Assembly (NCBI GenBank): GCA_030038195.1
Contig: JASHPJ010000003.1
Coordinates: forward strand, 1 to 54,075
Reading direction: 5' to 3'
Length of the DNA: 54,075 nt
Source of the DNA: Acidobacteriaceae bacterium
Lineage (GTDB): Bacteria; Acidobacteriota; Terriglobia; Terriglobales; Acidobacteriaceae
Translations under genes and position numbers: made by a program
In this document: piece by piece, positions 9,044 to 18,048 of the stretch
Position numbering within the stretch: position 1 is the stretch's first letter
Layout of the letters: every line of letters begins with the position of its first letter
The notes under the pieces: generated by a model
Database searches by the model: none
Told to the model about the DNA's origin: nothing
The model's input: the letters and a program-made list of their open reading frames with translations, nothing else

Positions 9044-9184
9044 TCATCGCAACGCCCATTTTGGAGCGGAAGCTCTGCGTGCAACGTGCGAAGGTGCAGG
9101 GCGGCCGCCTCTGCGATAGGCGATGGCGACAAATACTACAAGTGCAAAAACACCACTGACAAGACGAATGATACCCATATCCAT
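9044..9184 (-). CDS. Small single-helix membrane protein in the tad locus
   Basis: A 46-codon frame on the minus strand, between tadC and the tadG-like gene. The product starts MDMGIIRLVSG, has one hydrophobic run (VFALVVFVAIAY) at about residues 12-23, then a basic tail with two Arg pairs. A GGGAG sits 8 bases before the second Met (9178), which is probably the real start. It lies 20 bp after the tadC stop in the same direction. The layout (short cytoplasmic or periplasmic tail after one helix) is plausible for a small accessory protein. It is not a Flp pilin: there is no 'G.T.IEY' motif. It could also be a chance frame. Confidence 0.45.
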   Translation of the reverse strand: MDMGIIRLVSGVFALVVFVAIAYRRGGRPAPSHVARRASAPKWALR

Positions 9185-9204
9185 AACTCCCAGGCGACGC
9201 TCTC

Positions 9205-10113
9205 CTAATGAATCAGCGATTGAAGATCGTGTGTAATGTTGAGAATAGCGGGTCCTAACAACACGATAAAAAGACAGGGAAATATGAAGAAGACCAATGG
9301 AAAGACAATTTTGATCTTTGTTTCCGCTGCTGCTTCCTCGACGCGTTGACGATGCCGCAGCCTGAGATCATCCGCAAAAGTGCTCAAGGCCTTGATAACT
9401 TGCGTCCCAAACCGGTCAGCCTGGGCGAGAAGGCTAACGAGCGACGCAAGTTCAGGCAATTTTGTTCGTTCGGCTAGGTTCTGCCAGGTCTCGGGCCGCG
9501 GACGGCTCGCCTTTTGCTCCAGATGCATTCTGTGAAGCTCCTGTTGAAGTTCGGGATGACTGTGAATAATCTCTTCGTTCACGCGAAGCACAGCTTGATC
9601 GAGGCCGAGGCCAGCGTCGACGCAGATAACAAGAAGATCAATGGCGTCAGGCAGGCTCTGCCGGATTTTATCTCTCCTCTTGCGGATAATGCCGGTAAGC
9701 CAGATATCCGGGATGCAGGCTCCCACCGCAGAGCAGATGAATATCCAGAACAACGTATTTTCATGAACCAGGCTTCTAGCCCACGCACATACAACAGGCA
9801 TAAAGACCTGTGCTGCAAAGTAAAAATCCGGAGCACTTGCATTCCAGTATCCGGCCATTGCAAGTTGCTGGGCGGATTTTTCACTTGGTGTGAGATGGAG
9901 GCGCGTTCTCACCTCTTGCACGATGGACAAGATGCCATCGAGGAATCGTTCCCTGCTTGTAATGGGCTTGCTTTCCTCAGAAGGCCGTAGGACTATCGCA
10001 AGAGCGCGTTGTGCCTCTTTCGCGGGCCTGAGGAGTAGCGACACCAGGACCAGGGTAGATAATCCAAAGACGACTATGGCAAGCGCGCCTACGATGAGAA
10101 TCTGAACGGCCAT
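9205..10113 (-). CDS. tadC: Tad pilus inner-membrane platform protein TadC
   Basis: A protein of 302 residues of the type II secretion F family. The amino third has membrane helices ('ILIVGALAIVVFGLSTLVLVSLLL' and a pair around residues 95-135). The conserved cytoplasmic part reads 'LPDAIDLLVICVDAGLGLDQAVLRV' near residue 160, then 'LASLVSLLAQADRFGTQVIKALSTFADDLR' and 'RRQ'-like 'RHRQRVEEAAAETKIKIVFPLVFFIFP', the standard TadC carboxyl end with a final helix. TadB and TadC form the membrane platform that the TadA ATPase drives. It is 4 bp downstream of tadB. Confidence 0.88.
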   Translation of the reverse strand: MAVQILIVGALAIVVFGLSTLVLVSLLLRPAKEAQRALAIVLRPSEESKPITSRERFLDGILSIVQEVRTRLHLTPSEKSAQQLAMAGYWNASAPDFYFAAQVFMPVVCAWARSLVHENTLFWIFICSAVGACIPDIWLTGIIRKRRDKIRQSLPDAIDLLVICVDAGLGLDQAVLRVNEEIIHSHPELQQELHRMHLEQKASRPRPETWQNLAERTKLPELASLVSLLAQADRFGTQVIKALSTFADDLRLRHRQRVEEAAAETKIKIVFPLVFFIFPCLFIVLLGPAILNITHDLQSLIH

Positions 10114-10117
10114 TACA

Positions 10118-11104
10118 TTAGACCTCGATTCCGTGCACGATTCGCCGAATCATAAGTACACCGGCTGACAGAAGCGCCACGCCGCTGCATAGCATCCAGC
10201 GCCCGATGGGATTATGTATAAAGGGTTGAGAATAGTTAGGGCTGATTACATTGATGGCCAGCATAAGGAAAGGTGGAAGAAGACCAAGAATCCAGCCGGT
10301 GAATCTGCCTTGTGCGGTGTAAGTTCTGATATCACGCTGTATGCGAAGACGATCGCGAATCACCATCACTAGGCGGTCAAACACATTAGGTAAATTGCCG
10401 CCTGTCTCTCTTTGGACGAGAACTGCGGTAACCATGATCTTGAGATCCATCGACGGAACTCGTTCGATCATCTGATAGAGAGCCTCTCTCAATGGAAGGC
10501 CATATCGCTGCTTTTTGAATACATCTGCAAATTCGGCATTTGCGGGCGCTGGAACCTGTTTTGCAACTATATCAAGACCCGCCACGATCGAATGGCCGGC
10601 CCTGAGTGACCGGGCAAAGGTTTCGATGCACTCTGGCAATGCGGCGTTAAACGCTGTGAGCCACTTTTTTCGCCGATAGTAAAGATAGGCGAGCGGCAGA
10701 GAGCCGGCCGCAGCCGCGAAGGCGAGTGAGAGAGCAAACGCTTCGCTGAGATGCCACGCGACGCAATACGTGGCACAGGCAAAAGCTAACATGATTTGGA
10801 GAATTACTTTAACAGAAGTCCTCACATGACTCTGCAAGATCAGCTTTTGCAGTACTCCAGCAAGCTTCGTGTCCCGAATGATTGATCGAACCCGATCCTG
10901 CGACTTCTGATCCGTGGGCGGCATTGCCTCACTCGGCTTGCTCACCGCTCGCTGCGATCCGGTCTGCGACGTGAGAATCTCACGGAGCCTTCGGGCAATA
11001 GCCGTCTCCTTAGCCGTGGGAGAAGTGGCCAGCATGACGATGCTGAACACGACAAGCAGCATGATAAGGAAAATGGCCCAGATCTGGAACATTGCAACCC
11101 TCAC
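10118..11104 (-). CDS. tadB: Tad pilus inner-membrane platform protein TadB
   Basis: A protein of 328 residues of the type II secretion F family. One helix lies at the amino end, a helical pair at about residues 100-145, then the typical TadB core '[26 protein letters not shown]', '[17 protein letters not shown]', '[16 protein letters not shown]' and '[26 protein letters not shown]', closing with a helix. The given start is a GTG that overlaps the tadA stop (GTGTGA); an ATG 12 bases on (11092) is an alternative. Protein and reading frame look intact, in contrast to tadA just upstream. Confidence 0.88.
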   Translation of the reverse strand: MRVAMFQIWAIFLIMLLVVFSIVMLATSPTAKETAIARRLREILTSQTGSQRAVSKPSEAMPPTDQKSQDRVRSIIRDTKLAGVLQKLILQSHVRTSVKVILQIMLAFACATYCVAWHLSEAFALSLAFAAAAGSLPLAYLYYRRKKWLTAFNAALPECIETFARSLRAGHSIVAGLDIVAKQVPAPANAEFADVFKKQRYGLPLREALYQMIERVPSMDLKIMVTAVLVQRETGGNLPNVFDRLVMVIRDRLRIQRDIRTYTAQGRFTGWILGLLPPFLMLAINVISPNYSQPFIHNPIGRWMLCSGVALLSAGVLMIRRIVHGIEV

Positions 11105-12042
11105 ACTTCAAAAGAGTGATCCAGCATTCCGTCTGGCAGCGAAATAATGCGGTCTGGACGCATGCGGAGTGCATTGATAAGTAACTCACGCTGCTTTATA
11201 ATTCCATGCCCTTCCAGGTTGGGTGGGCGGGTTTCGAGGCGAACGACATGGCGCTGGCGCATCATCAATTCGGCGGAGTCCTCGATCGTCACGATACGCT
11301 CATTTGCCGAGATAAACGATGAGAGGATGTTCAGCAGAGTAGTTTTGCCTGATCCTGTGCCTCCTGAAACAACAATGCTGGTTCGCGCTTCGACCGCGCA
11401 GCGTAACAGGTCGAGCATAGGTCGAGTAAGCGTCCTGATGCGTAAGAGATCGTCCGTTGTGAGCGGCGCATTCCCAAAGCGGCGAATAGAAAGGACGGGG
11501 CCATCAATAGCGAGCGGAGGGATAATTACATTGACGCGCGAGCCGTCTGCGAGGCGCGCATCGACCATCGGAAACGACTCATCGACACGGCGGCCCTCTG
11601 CCGAGACGATCTTTTCGATGATGTGCATCAGATGCCCGTTATCGCGGAACATAATGTCTGTTCTTTCAAGTATTCCGGCGCGTTCCACGTACACAGAATC
11701 GTACGTGTTCACCAGGATGTCGTTGACGGTGGGGTCGTGAAGCAGCGGCTCAATGGGGCCAAGGCCGAATATCTCATCAATGATTTCTTGAGTGAGAATG
11801 TCGCGCTCCACTGTACTGAGAGGCACGCCGTGCTCGGTGAGAAGTACTTAAATCAAGGCATGCAGCCGCTGTTGCCCTGACCGGGTCTGATCGAATTCGT
11901 GCAGTTGGTCAAGGTCAAGCCGCTTGATGAGCTCTTTGTGAACAGCAGACTTGATCTGCTGCTGGATTGCATCTGGAACGCCCGGCTTGGTTCGAACCGG
12001 GCCAGCAGGCAGCTTGGTCGGGAAGGATTCAATGCCGCTCAT
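11101..12042 (-). pseudogene. tadA: tadA (cpaF) Flp pilus ATPase, broken by an in-frame stop and 3' deletion
   Basis: The frame starts at ATG 12042 ('MSGIESFPTKLPAG') with the CpaF amino helix ('IKSAVHKELIKRLDLDQL'). It meets TAA at 11848-11850 and then continues in the same frame with '[16 protein letters not shown]', which is what CpaF should have next, so the stop is in-frame rather than a frameshift. The rest has '[20 protein letters not shown]' and Walker A 'GGTGSGKTT'. It ends 13 residues after '[10 protein letters not shown]', exactly where CpaF normally enters the Walker B 'GEVRG' segment; roughly the last third (Walker B, His box, C-domain) is missing. TadA powers Tad pilus assembly, so the product should be inactive. 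The start overlaps the end of the tadZ remnant by 14 bp. Confidence 0.8.
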
Positions 12043-12338
12043 TGTACGCAAATCCTTTCTTATCGAAGAGCGTATGCCCCGCTGTACGCCTGAACGAGAA
12101 GATACCTTTATGCCATACTTCTTCAGCGCGGATTGGAGACGTACCAACCACCTGCGCTGCCCACTCAGACAGCTTGACAGTAAGCTGCGATTTGCGGCTC
12201 GGATACAGCGGTTCGCCAAGATTGCACGCTCGCATAAACTCGCCGCAGTCAGCAGGGATCCGGATCGTGATTGGCAATCTGGTGGTCTTTTCAACTTCCT
12301 CGACTTGAATCGCATCTGAGCTTGATATGCGGTTTAGA
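12029..12338 (-). pseudogene. tadZ/cpaE 3' remnant
   Basis: An open frame on the minus strand that starts abruptly at the left end of the IS200-like element. It reads 'LNRISSSDAIQVEEVEKTTR', then 'LPITIRIPADCGEFMRACNLGEPL', then 'SQLTVKLSEWAAQVVG'. This fits the end of CpaE/TadZ MinD-like ATPases: the 'LNR' strand, 'V..IP.D', 'A.N.G.PL' and the closing 'L..WA..L'. The P-loop half that should precede is absent, and I could not find it on the far side of the IS. TadZ places the Tad machine at the cell pole. The frame stops at 12029, inside the start of tadA. Confidence 0.6.
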
Positions 12339-12907
12339 GTCCCCGCTAGGGGATCGGTAACCCCCTCGCCTTTAGGCGACGGATGAGGCTAGGCTTGGAG
12401 AGATGGAAGACTCCAAGCGAGGCAGCCATACGGTGTGGGATTGCAAGTATCACTTGGTGTGGACGACGAAGTATCGTTATGAGGTGCTTGCGGGCGACGT
12501 GGGGCAACGGTACCGCGAGCTACTGCGAGAGATTGCACGGAGCCTGGAGCTGGTGATCTACGCCGGGTCGATCAACCGAGATCATGTGCATATGCTGATC
12601 GGCATTCCGCCGCATATCTCGGTATCGCGGGCAGTGCAGTACATGAAGGGGAAAAGTTCACACGAGCTGTTAAGCGAATTTGCAGGCTTGCGGAAGCGGT
12701 ATTGGGGGGCAACATCTTTGGGCGCGAGGCTATTGGGTGGCGACAAGCGGCAATGTGACCGATGACGTCTGGCAGCGATATATCGAGGAGCAGAAACCCC
12801 CGGAGCCAGACGATGACTTCGACGTGGTGTAATCGGCCGTATGGCCGATCAATCCGGCTTCCAGCCGTAACCCGAAGCCACCGCCTGTTAGGCGGTGGAG
12901 CATTCAC
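12338..12907 (+). mobile_element. IS200/IS605-type insertion sequence, tnpA only
   Basis: A ~570-bp element with the layout of the single-gene IS200 group. The left end has a hairpin TCGCC/GGCGA (12366-12379) just before the transposase gene. The right end has hairpins TCGGCC/GGCCGA (12833-12848) and a perfect 8-bp stem CCACCGCC/GGCGGTGG (12878-12898). These elements have subterminal hairpins rather than terminal inverted repeats and make no target duplication. The left boundary is set by the point where the tadZ frame breaks; the right boundary ('TTCAC') is estimated. There is no tnpB. Confidence 0.7.
12403..12832 (+). pseudogene. tnpA: IS200-family Y1 (HUH) transposase TnpA, frameshifted
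   Basis: The gene starts at ATG 12403 ('MEDSKRGSHTVWDCKYHLVW'), the typical IS200 TnpA opening. The HUH motif is 'HVH' in 'RDHVHMLIGIPPH'. After 'RKRYWG' the frame leaves the family pattern. Removing one base from the six-G run at 12704-12709 restores 'QHLWARGYWVATSG' and 'VWQRYIEEQ', which contains the expected catalytic Tyr, ending at TAA 12832 with about 142 residues, the normal size. As read, the product stops at 12765 without the Tyr. It could be a dead copy, a sequencing slip in a homopolymer, or slippage-dependent expression. Confidence 0.75.
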
Positions 12908-13450
12908 TAACTGATTGCGCAGAAACAGCGCCATCATATCCCGCAAAAGTACTATGGTCAAATAGGACTAAGGTAATGTACGGGAGCTGTGACCTGGATG
13001 AACCCAGATCAGAAAGACACGCACGGGCTCAGAGCTGGCGGTACGGTGCGCTCACTCTAATATGCTGTTTTATCTATATTTGGGGCCTTGTTGGATTATG
13101 CCGGACGTCTGCGCTGCCGGTGTAAAACCCTGTCAAGTTACGTGTGGGCACCTGTCATCCCTTATGCTGAGAACGATGAAAGTTTTCAATAGATTGATAT
13201 CTTCAGCAATGTCACCTCGCCTTATTCAATGGTTTGCTGCCGAACTGCGGTCTCCCGGGATGCATCGATCTGTATCCGGCGAGCCGTGGCTGTGATATGG
13301 CATTCGATATTACCAGTGATATCAACAATTTGCCCTCCGGGAGGGCCTGTTCTGCTGTTTGCATCGGCAGATTATTTTCCACATAGATTGATCACTATAG
13401 ATTAAGAAATTGACCTATTATTTTATTCCAGGTTAATTCCCCGAATTGCA
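12908..13450. other. Intergenic stretch without a recognised gene
   Basis: About 540 bp to the right of the IS element. No frame resembles the missing amino half of tadZ or any other family. A GC-rich palindrome, GCCCTCC-G-GGAGGGC, lies at 13332-13346 and could act as a terminator or operator. The last ~60 bases are AT-rich and probably hold the promoter of the ribbon-helix-helix gene. Confidence 0.5.
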
Positions 13451-13717
13451 ATGAAAGCAACCTTTGAGCAAAACGGCCTTGGTTCAGGCGCGCTGGCTGC
13501 TCCGGCAGCCACGCATCACGCTGACGATGTTCCGGTCAGCAGGAATGGCATGCTTGAGTACCAGCGCTATCAAAGCTTTCCACTCAGACTGCCACCGTGC
13601 ATCTGGTCTCAAGTCAAGCTGCTGGCCGGCCGGGAAGGAGTTTCGCTGAATCAATTTATCCGCGAAGCGATCGGCGAAAAGATGGTGCGCTTGAAGTCGA
13701 GCCCGCACTCCGAATAG
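13451..13717 (+). CDS. Ribbon-helix-helix protein (HicB/Arc-like), copy 1
   Basis: A protein of 88 residues. The first ~40 are low-complexity and Ala-rich. The second half, from 'SFPLRLPPCIWSQVKLLA' to 'EGVSLNQFIREAIGEKMVRL', is a ribbon-helix-helix DNA-binding fold: one beta-strand ('FPLRL'), helix A, and helix B starting at 'SLNQFI', the well-known RHH signature of antitoxin-type regulators. It lies next to no recognisable toxin gene. A second gene with the same motif lies 335 bp away on the other strand. It is probably a small transcription regulator or an orphan antitoxin. Confidence 0.65.
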   Translation: MKATFEQNGLGSGALAAPAATHHADDVPVSRNGMLEYQRYQSFPLRLPPCIWSQVKLLAGREGVSLNQFIREAIGEKMVRLKSSPHSE

Positions 13718-14051
13718 CGGGAGCGGCCGGCGCGCGTTTCTGGCCTGGCAGGCTGGCCGTAGCGTGGAGACTTTTGCCGGCGCTGCATTTTGCGTGCCTG
13801 CAGAGGGGTGCCGTGCTGACTTGATGAACTGAATACGTGTGCAGCTTCAGGGATTTATCGGCGATCTTCCGCGGCGCGCGCACAACTGAAGAGAGCGGAT
13901 TCCCGATCACGCATCTCCGCACTCTGTGCCCGCCACGAAGTTCTCTCCACCCCTGTCCACGCGAGTCCTCTTAGACCTCTGTTTTTCCGCTCCGAAAGCG
14001 GCAGACCGGTCGCAGGTCTCGATTCAGGACAGTAGAGAGCCTGCTCCCCGG
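13718..14051. other. Intergenic stretch between the two RHH genes
   Basis: About 330 bp between convergent genes. I see no gene with family support and no toxin-like frame; open frames here overlap the RHH genes in other registers only. Confidence 0.45.
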
Positions 14052-14282
14052 CTACTCACGGTGTAGCGATGACGGATGAGCCGGCGCAGCCGCCACCTCA
14101 TGTTTCGCCATCTCCTTCAGCCATGTTGCATGCTCCATGCGACCGATCTTTTCTGCAATCGCAAGCATAATGAATTGATTCAGAGAAAGACCTTCGAGAC
14201 GGGCGAGATCGTTTGCCTGGCGTTGCATGCTGAGCGAAAGGCGCAGGGGGAAACTGCGCCGCAGCTTTGTACCATCCGACAT
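14052..14282 (-). CDS. Ribbon-helix-helix protein (HicB/Arc-like), copy 2
   Basis: A protein of 76 residues whose amino half is the RHH fold: 'SFPLRLSLSMQRQANDLA' then 'EGLSLNQFIMLAIAEKIGRM'. It shares SFPLRL, LA, EG, SLNQFI, AI and EK with the other RHH protein at the same spacing, so the two are paralogues. The tail is short and polar and ends 'SSLHRE'. An AAGGA lies about 10 bases before the ATG. No toxin gene is adjacent on either side. The likely role is DNA binding, possibly self-regulation, by analogy with HicB/Arc families. Confidence 0.65.
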   Translation of the reverse strand: MSDGTKLRRSFPLRLSLSMQRQANDLARLEGLSLNQFIMLAIAEKIGRMEHATWLKEMAKHEVAAAPAHPSSLHRE

Positions 14283-14627
14283 GATGATGAATCCTTGCGT
14301 TTATCCAAATTATTGGAGGGATTCATAGACTCTGACTCTGACCGGCCAGCTTAGCATCGATCCAAGGCCCCCGGCTTCACGCACAGGCCGAGTCCGTCAA
14401 AAGTCCGCCACCCCAAATTGATGGTCGAAATAACTAAATGAAGTTAAGTTATCATTCATCTCTCTCTAAAAGAAAGACCGGTTCTTACAGTGCGGGAAGT
14501 GGTCGTATCGAAAATAACTTGATGATACTGCTTGTGATATTGCATGTGATGTAAGCCGATGTCGCCGTACGGGTAGCGCTGACCTCCAGGCCCACACGCG
14601 CAGTTGGCGGCGGGTGCGCGAGAGAAT
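14283..14627. other. Intergenic stretch without a recognised gene
   Basis: About 345 bp between the second RHH gene and the stop of the cyclase-like gene. An AT-rich part near 14425-14460 may hold promoter elements for the RHH gene. I see no conserved frame, RNA or repeat. Confidence 0.45.
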
Positions 14628-17600
14628 CTACGCTTCTGTGTTGTGGGTTGCGCAGCCGAGCGAATCGAGGATGGCGTGCGCCTCGCAGAGCTCCGGCAGA
14701 TCGTGGCCTTCGCTGAACCATTCGGCGAGCGGCTGCAGCAGGACGCCGGCTTCGGCGTCGCGGCCCTGGGTGCGGCGAAGCTTGGCCAGCACAAGGGCTG
14801 CGCGCAACTCGAGCGTTCGAGCCTGCTGCGTCCGCGCGAGCTCGATGGCACGGGCAAGGCTCGACTCGGCGGCGGCGCTTGCGCCCTGCGCAATCATGAT
14901 TTCGCCGCGCAGCCGATGCAGCTCCGGCTCGTGCACGCGCTCCTGCGATTCTTCCACGTAGTGGAGCCCGCGCGAGATGGCTGCCAGCGCTTCGCCTGGA
15001 CGGCCGGCCTTCAATTGAGCCTCGGCCGTCATCAGGCTGAGCTGCGGAGTCATGAGGCCCGAGCCCGTCAGCCGATAACTTTCGAGCCCGGCTTTCATCT
15101 CCGCAATGCCCGCGTCGGCATTTTCCTGCATCGCCTGGACCCAGCCCTGGTAGATGCGACCCTGCGCAACCCACAGCAGAAAGCCGCCTTCATTGGCGAG
15201 CTGGAAGAGCCTGTCGGCCGATTGCTTCACCGTGGCATAGTCCCGTCGCGCGTAGTGGATCATGATGGCGCAGGCGAGCGCATAGACGGTGCAGGCGGGC
15301 AGGTTCAGCTCCTCGATGATCGTCCACGCATTTTTGCGCGCCTGCTCAGCCTGCTCGGGATAGCCCATGAACCACAGGCTCATCATGAGGAAGTTGCCGC
15401 AGGCGAACGACAGGGGGAGCTGAAAGGCGGTGGCCAGCTCGCGCTCGCGTTTGGGATCGTAAAGCGCAAGGCCCTTCAACGCGTGATCGCGCGCCTGCTC
15501 AAAGTCACCCATGAAGTAGGTTGAGTATCCAATGCTCTGACGGGCCGCGATCTGAAGGCCTGAATCGCCCGAAGCGAGCGCCGCCTGCAGCACCTGGTTG
15601 GCCGCTTCCAGGGAAGGTCCGAGTGTTCCGCGCAGAAAGTAGACCGTCCACAGGCCCCACAACGAGCCGATCAGCCCTGGGCCGTTGCCCAGCTTTTCGC
15701 ACAGGTTGCGCGCGCGGATGCAGGCCGCTTCTGCCTCGCGCGAACCCCAGCCAATGGTGGACATGAGCGCAGTAGAAAGCGCCAGTTGCGCTTCCATCTC
15801 CGACTGCAGACGGCCCGGATCGTCTGCAGGAAGCGCTTCCAGCAGGGAGATTGCTTTTTGCAGGTAGGCGGTACACTCACGCAGAGCCGAGCTTTGCTGT
15901 GCGCGATAGCCGGCTTTGATCCAGCCGGCGATGGCTTCAGAGATTCTGCCGGCGCCCTCGTAGTGGCGGGCCAGCAGCTCCGGCTTGGTCTCCGCCATAT
16001 CGGGGAAGCGATTGACGAGCGCTTCGGCAATCTTGCTGTGAAACTCCTGGCGCGTCTTGCGCAGCAGCGAGCCGTAGGCTGCGTCCTGGATGAGCGCGTG
16101 ACGGAAGGTGTACGTGGATCCGGGAGGCACGCCGTTTTCAAGAACGATTTCGAGCTCGACGAGGCGAATGAGTGCGGCGGCAAGAGATTCCGTGGGCTTG
16201 CCGAGCACGGTCTGCAGCAGCTCGAAGCTGGATTCGCGGCCGATGGTGGCGGCGAGCTGCGCGACCACGCGGTCTGCGCCCAGCCGGTCGATGCGGCCCA
16301 TGAGCGAGTCCTGCACGGTGGCGGGAATGAGGCCAGGGGGCAGCGGTCCGGTGAGCTCATAGCGGTCGTCCAGCTCGCGCAGGATGCCGGCGTCGATCAC
16401 GGTGCGGGTCACCGCTTCCACAAAAAGCGGAATCCCGCCGGTGCGCGCGACCAGCTCTTCAAGGAGTGCGAGCGGAAGCGGCTTGGGTCCGGCAACGCGT
16501 GCAACCAGCGTTCGCGTGTCTTCCGGGGCCAGGACTTCCACATGGATGGTCTGGCAGTGCGGATGGTCGAGCCAGGCTGCGGAAAACTCGGGGCGGGCCG
16601 TGCACACCATCAGCACCGCCAGATTCGTCTGCCGTTTGACGATCTCGCCGAGCAGGTCGAGCGTGGAGGGATCGGCCCAGTGCAGGTCTTCAATCAACAG
16701 CAGGACGGGCGAGCTTCCGACGGAGTGGAGTAGCAGGTCGGCTACGACGCCTGTCATCCACTGCAGCCGCTTGGCCGGCGGCATGTCGATCTCAGGATAG
16801 CGGCCGAGCGTGGGAACGGAGAACATTGTGGCCAGAGCCGTGGTAGCCTGCTCCAGCGGGACGCCGCGACCGGCGGCAAACTGCTCCAGCAGGTCGAGCC
16901 TGGCTAAGGCGGACATGCCCTCTTCGATCCCGACGCGACGCTCGATCATCTCGATAACCGGGAAGAGCGGGCTATTGAGCTGATAGGGCGAGCACTGCGC
17001 CACGAAGACCTCGTGCAGCCGGCTTGACGCCACCTGCGCAGCCGATTCGAGGAGACGCGATTTTCCAATGCCGGCTTCTCCCTGCAGCAGTATCGTCTGG
17101 CCGCACTCCTGCACGGCTTTGCCCCAGGCAGAGCGGATCGACTCCAGCTCGCGCTCGCGGCCGACGAATGGCGTGAGCCCGTGCGTGCTGGTCATGGCCT
17201 GGAAGCGGCTGGATACGCGGCTCTTGCCGAGGACGCGAAAGATCTGCATGGGCCGCGAAAGGCCCTTGAGGGTTCTTGAGCCGAGGTCCTGCAGCGCGAA
17301 CTGGCCGGCGAGAAGCTGGCGCGTGTCGTCGCTGATGACGATGGTGTCGGGCAGCGCCTCAGACTGGAGACGCGCGGCGATGTTAGGCGCTTCGCCCAGG
17401 GCAAGCTGCTCGCGCCGAAGGCCCGCGCCCACGTCACCCACAACGACGAGGCCGGTGTGGATGCCGATACGCACCAGCGGACGTTGAGCGCTGGTGCCGA
17501 TGGCGGAGAGGCGGCTGAGAATTTCCAGGCCGGAGCGCACCGCGCGCGCCGCGTCATCCTCATGCGCTACCGGATAGCCGAAGTACGCCAGCACACCGTC

Positions 17601-17933
17601 GCCGAGATACTGCGCCAGATGACCTTCATACTGCTGCACGATCTCCGCGCAGATCGCCTGGTAGCGCGCGTAGAGATCGCGCAGGTCTTCGGGATCCATG
17701 CTTTCGGCAAGCGCCGTGGAACCGGCAATATCGGCAAAGAAGACGGTCAGGTGACGGCGTTCCGCGGTGGGGAGCTGGGCGGAAAGCAGGGACTGTCCAC
17801 AGCCTCCGCATTCGGACGCATCCCGCGGATTGCGATAGGCGCAGTGCGGGCAAGGCACGCCCATCGGCGCGCCACATTCGGAGCAAAACTTAACGCGCGC
17901 GGAATTTTCCGTGCCGCAACCAGGACACTGCAT
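14628..17933 (-). CDS. Zinc-ribbon, class III cyclase, AAA ATPase and TPR signalling protein
   Basis: A protein of 1101 residues. I chose ATG 17933 (GGAG five bases upstream); the frame extends to 17996. Residues 1-50 are two zinc-ribbon pairs ('CPGCGTEN', 'CSECG', 'CPHC', 'CGGCG'). Residues ~60-235 form a class III adenylate/guanylate cyclase domain with metal-binding Asp in 'FFADIAGSTAL' (Asp68) and 'YLGDGVLAYFG' (Asp112). Residues ~255-600 are an AAA/STAND ATPase with Walker A 'GEAGIGKS' (285-292) and a 'LLLIEDLHWAD' Walker B. The rest is a TPR-like array. This architecture is common in soil bacteria as a cytoplasmic sensor; whether the cyclase makes cAMP is not clear. No membrane helix. 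It is transcribed as a single gene, 115 bp upstream of the small ADC-like gene's end. Confidence 0.85.
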   Translation of the reverse strand: MQCPGCGTENSARVKFCSECGAPMGVPCPHCAYRNPRDASECGGCGQSLLSAQLPTAERRHLTVFFADIAGSTALAESMDPEDLRDLYARYQAICAEIVQQYEGHLAQYLGDGVLAYFGYPVAHEDDAARAVRSGLEILSRLSAIGTSAQRPLVRIGIHTGLVVVGDVGAGLRREQLALGEAPNIAARLQSEALPDTIVISDDTRQLLAGQFALQDLGSRTLKGLSRPMQIFRVLGKSRVSSRFQAMTSTHGLTPFVGRERELESIRSAWGKAVQECGQTILLQGEAGIGKSRLLESAAQVASSRLHEVFVAQCSPYQLNSPLFPVIEMIERRVGIEEGMSALARLDLLEQFAAGRGVPLEQATTALATMFSVPTLGRYPEIDMPPAKRLQWMTGVVADLLLHSVGSSPVLLLIEDLHWADPSTLDLLGEIVKRQTNLAVLMVCTARPEFSAAWLDHPHCQTIHVEVLAPEDTRTLVARVAGPKPLPLALLEELVARTGGIPLFVEAVTRTVIDAGILRELDDRYELTGPLPPGLIPATVQDSLMGRIDRLGADRVVAQLAATIGRESSFELLQTVLGKPTESLAAALIRLVELEIVLENGVPPGSTYTFRHALIQDAAYGSLLRKTRQEFHSKIAEALVNRFPDMAETKPELLARHYEGAGRISEAIAGWIKAGYRAQQSSALRECTAYLQKAISLLEALPADDPGRLQSEMEAQLALSTALMSTIGWGSREAEAACIRARNLCEKLGNGPGLIGSLWGLWTVYFLRGTLGPSLEAANQVLQAALASGDSGLQIAARQSIGYSTYFMGDFEQARDHALKGLALYDPKRERELATAFQLPLSFACGNFLMMSLWFMGYPEQAEQARKNAWTIIEELNLPACTVYALACAIMIHYARRDYATVKQSADRLFQLANEGGFLLWVAQGRIYQGWVQAMQENADAGIAEMKAGLESYRLTGSGLMTPQLSLMTAEAQLKAGRPGEALAAISRGLHYVEESQERVHEPELHRLRGEIMIAQGASAAAESSLARAIELARTQQARTLELRAALVLAKLRRTQGRDAEAGVLLQPLAEWFSEGHDLPELCEAHAILDSLGCATHNTEA

Positions 17934-18048
17934 GTGTGCTCCGAGAGATGGGAAGGCGGAACCCCAATCCGTGCGTTCACTATAACATGAGGCCAACCAT
18001 GCCTATGCGCGCGGTGAATTGCGCCGCGCCATCTTGCGTTGCGCGATC

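Noticed and set aside
12908..13200. The missing amino half of tadZ to the right of the IS element
   Set aside because: I translated the minus strand next to the IS right end in all frames and found no P-loop or CpaE-like segment.
13451..14282. A toxin-antitoxin operon
   Set aside because: Only the RHH (antitoxin-like) proteins are visible; no RelE-, HicA- or PIN-like frame is adjacent.
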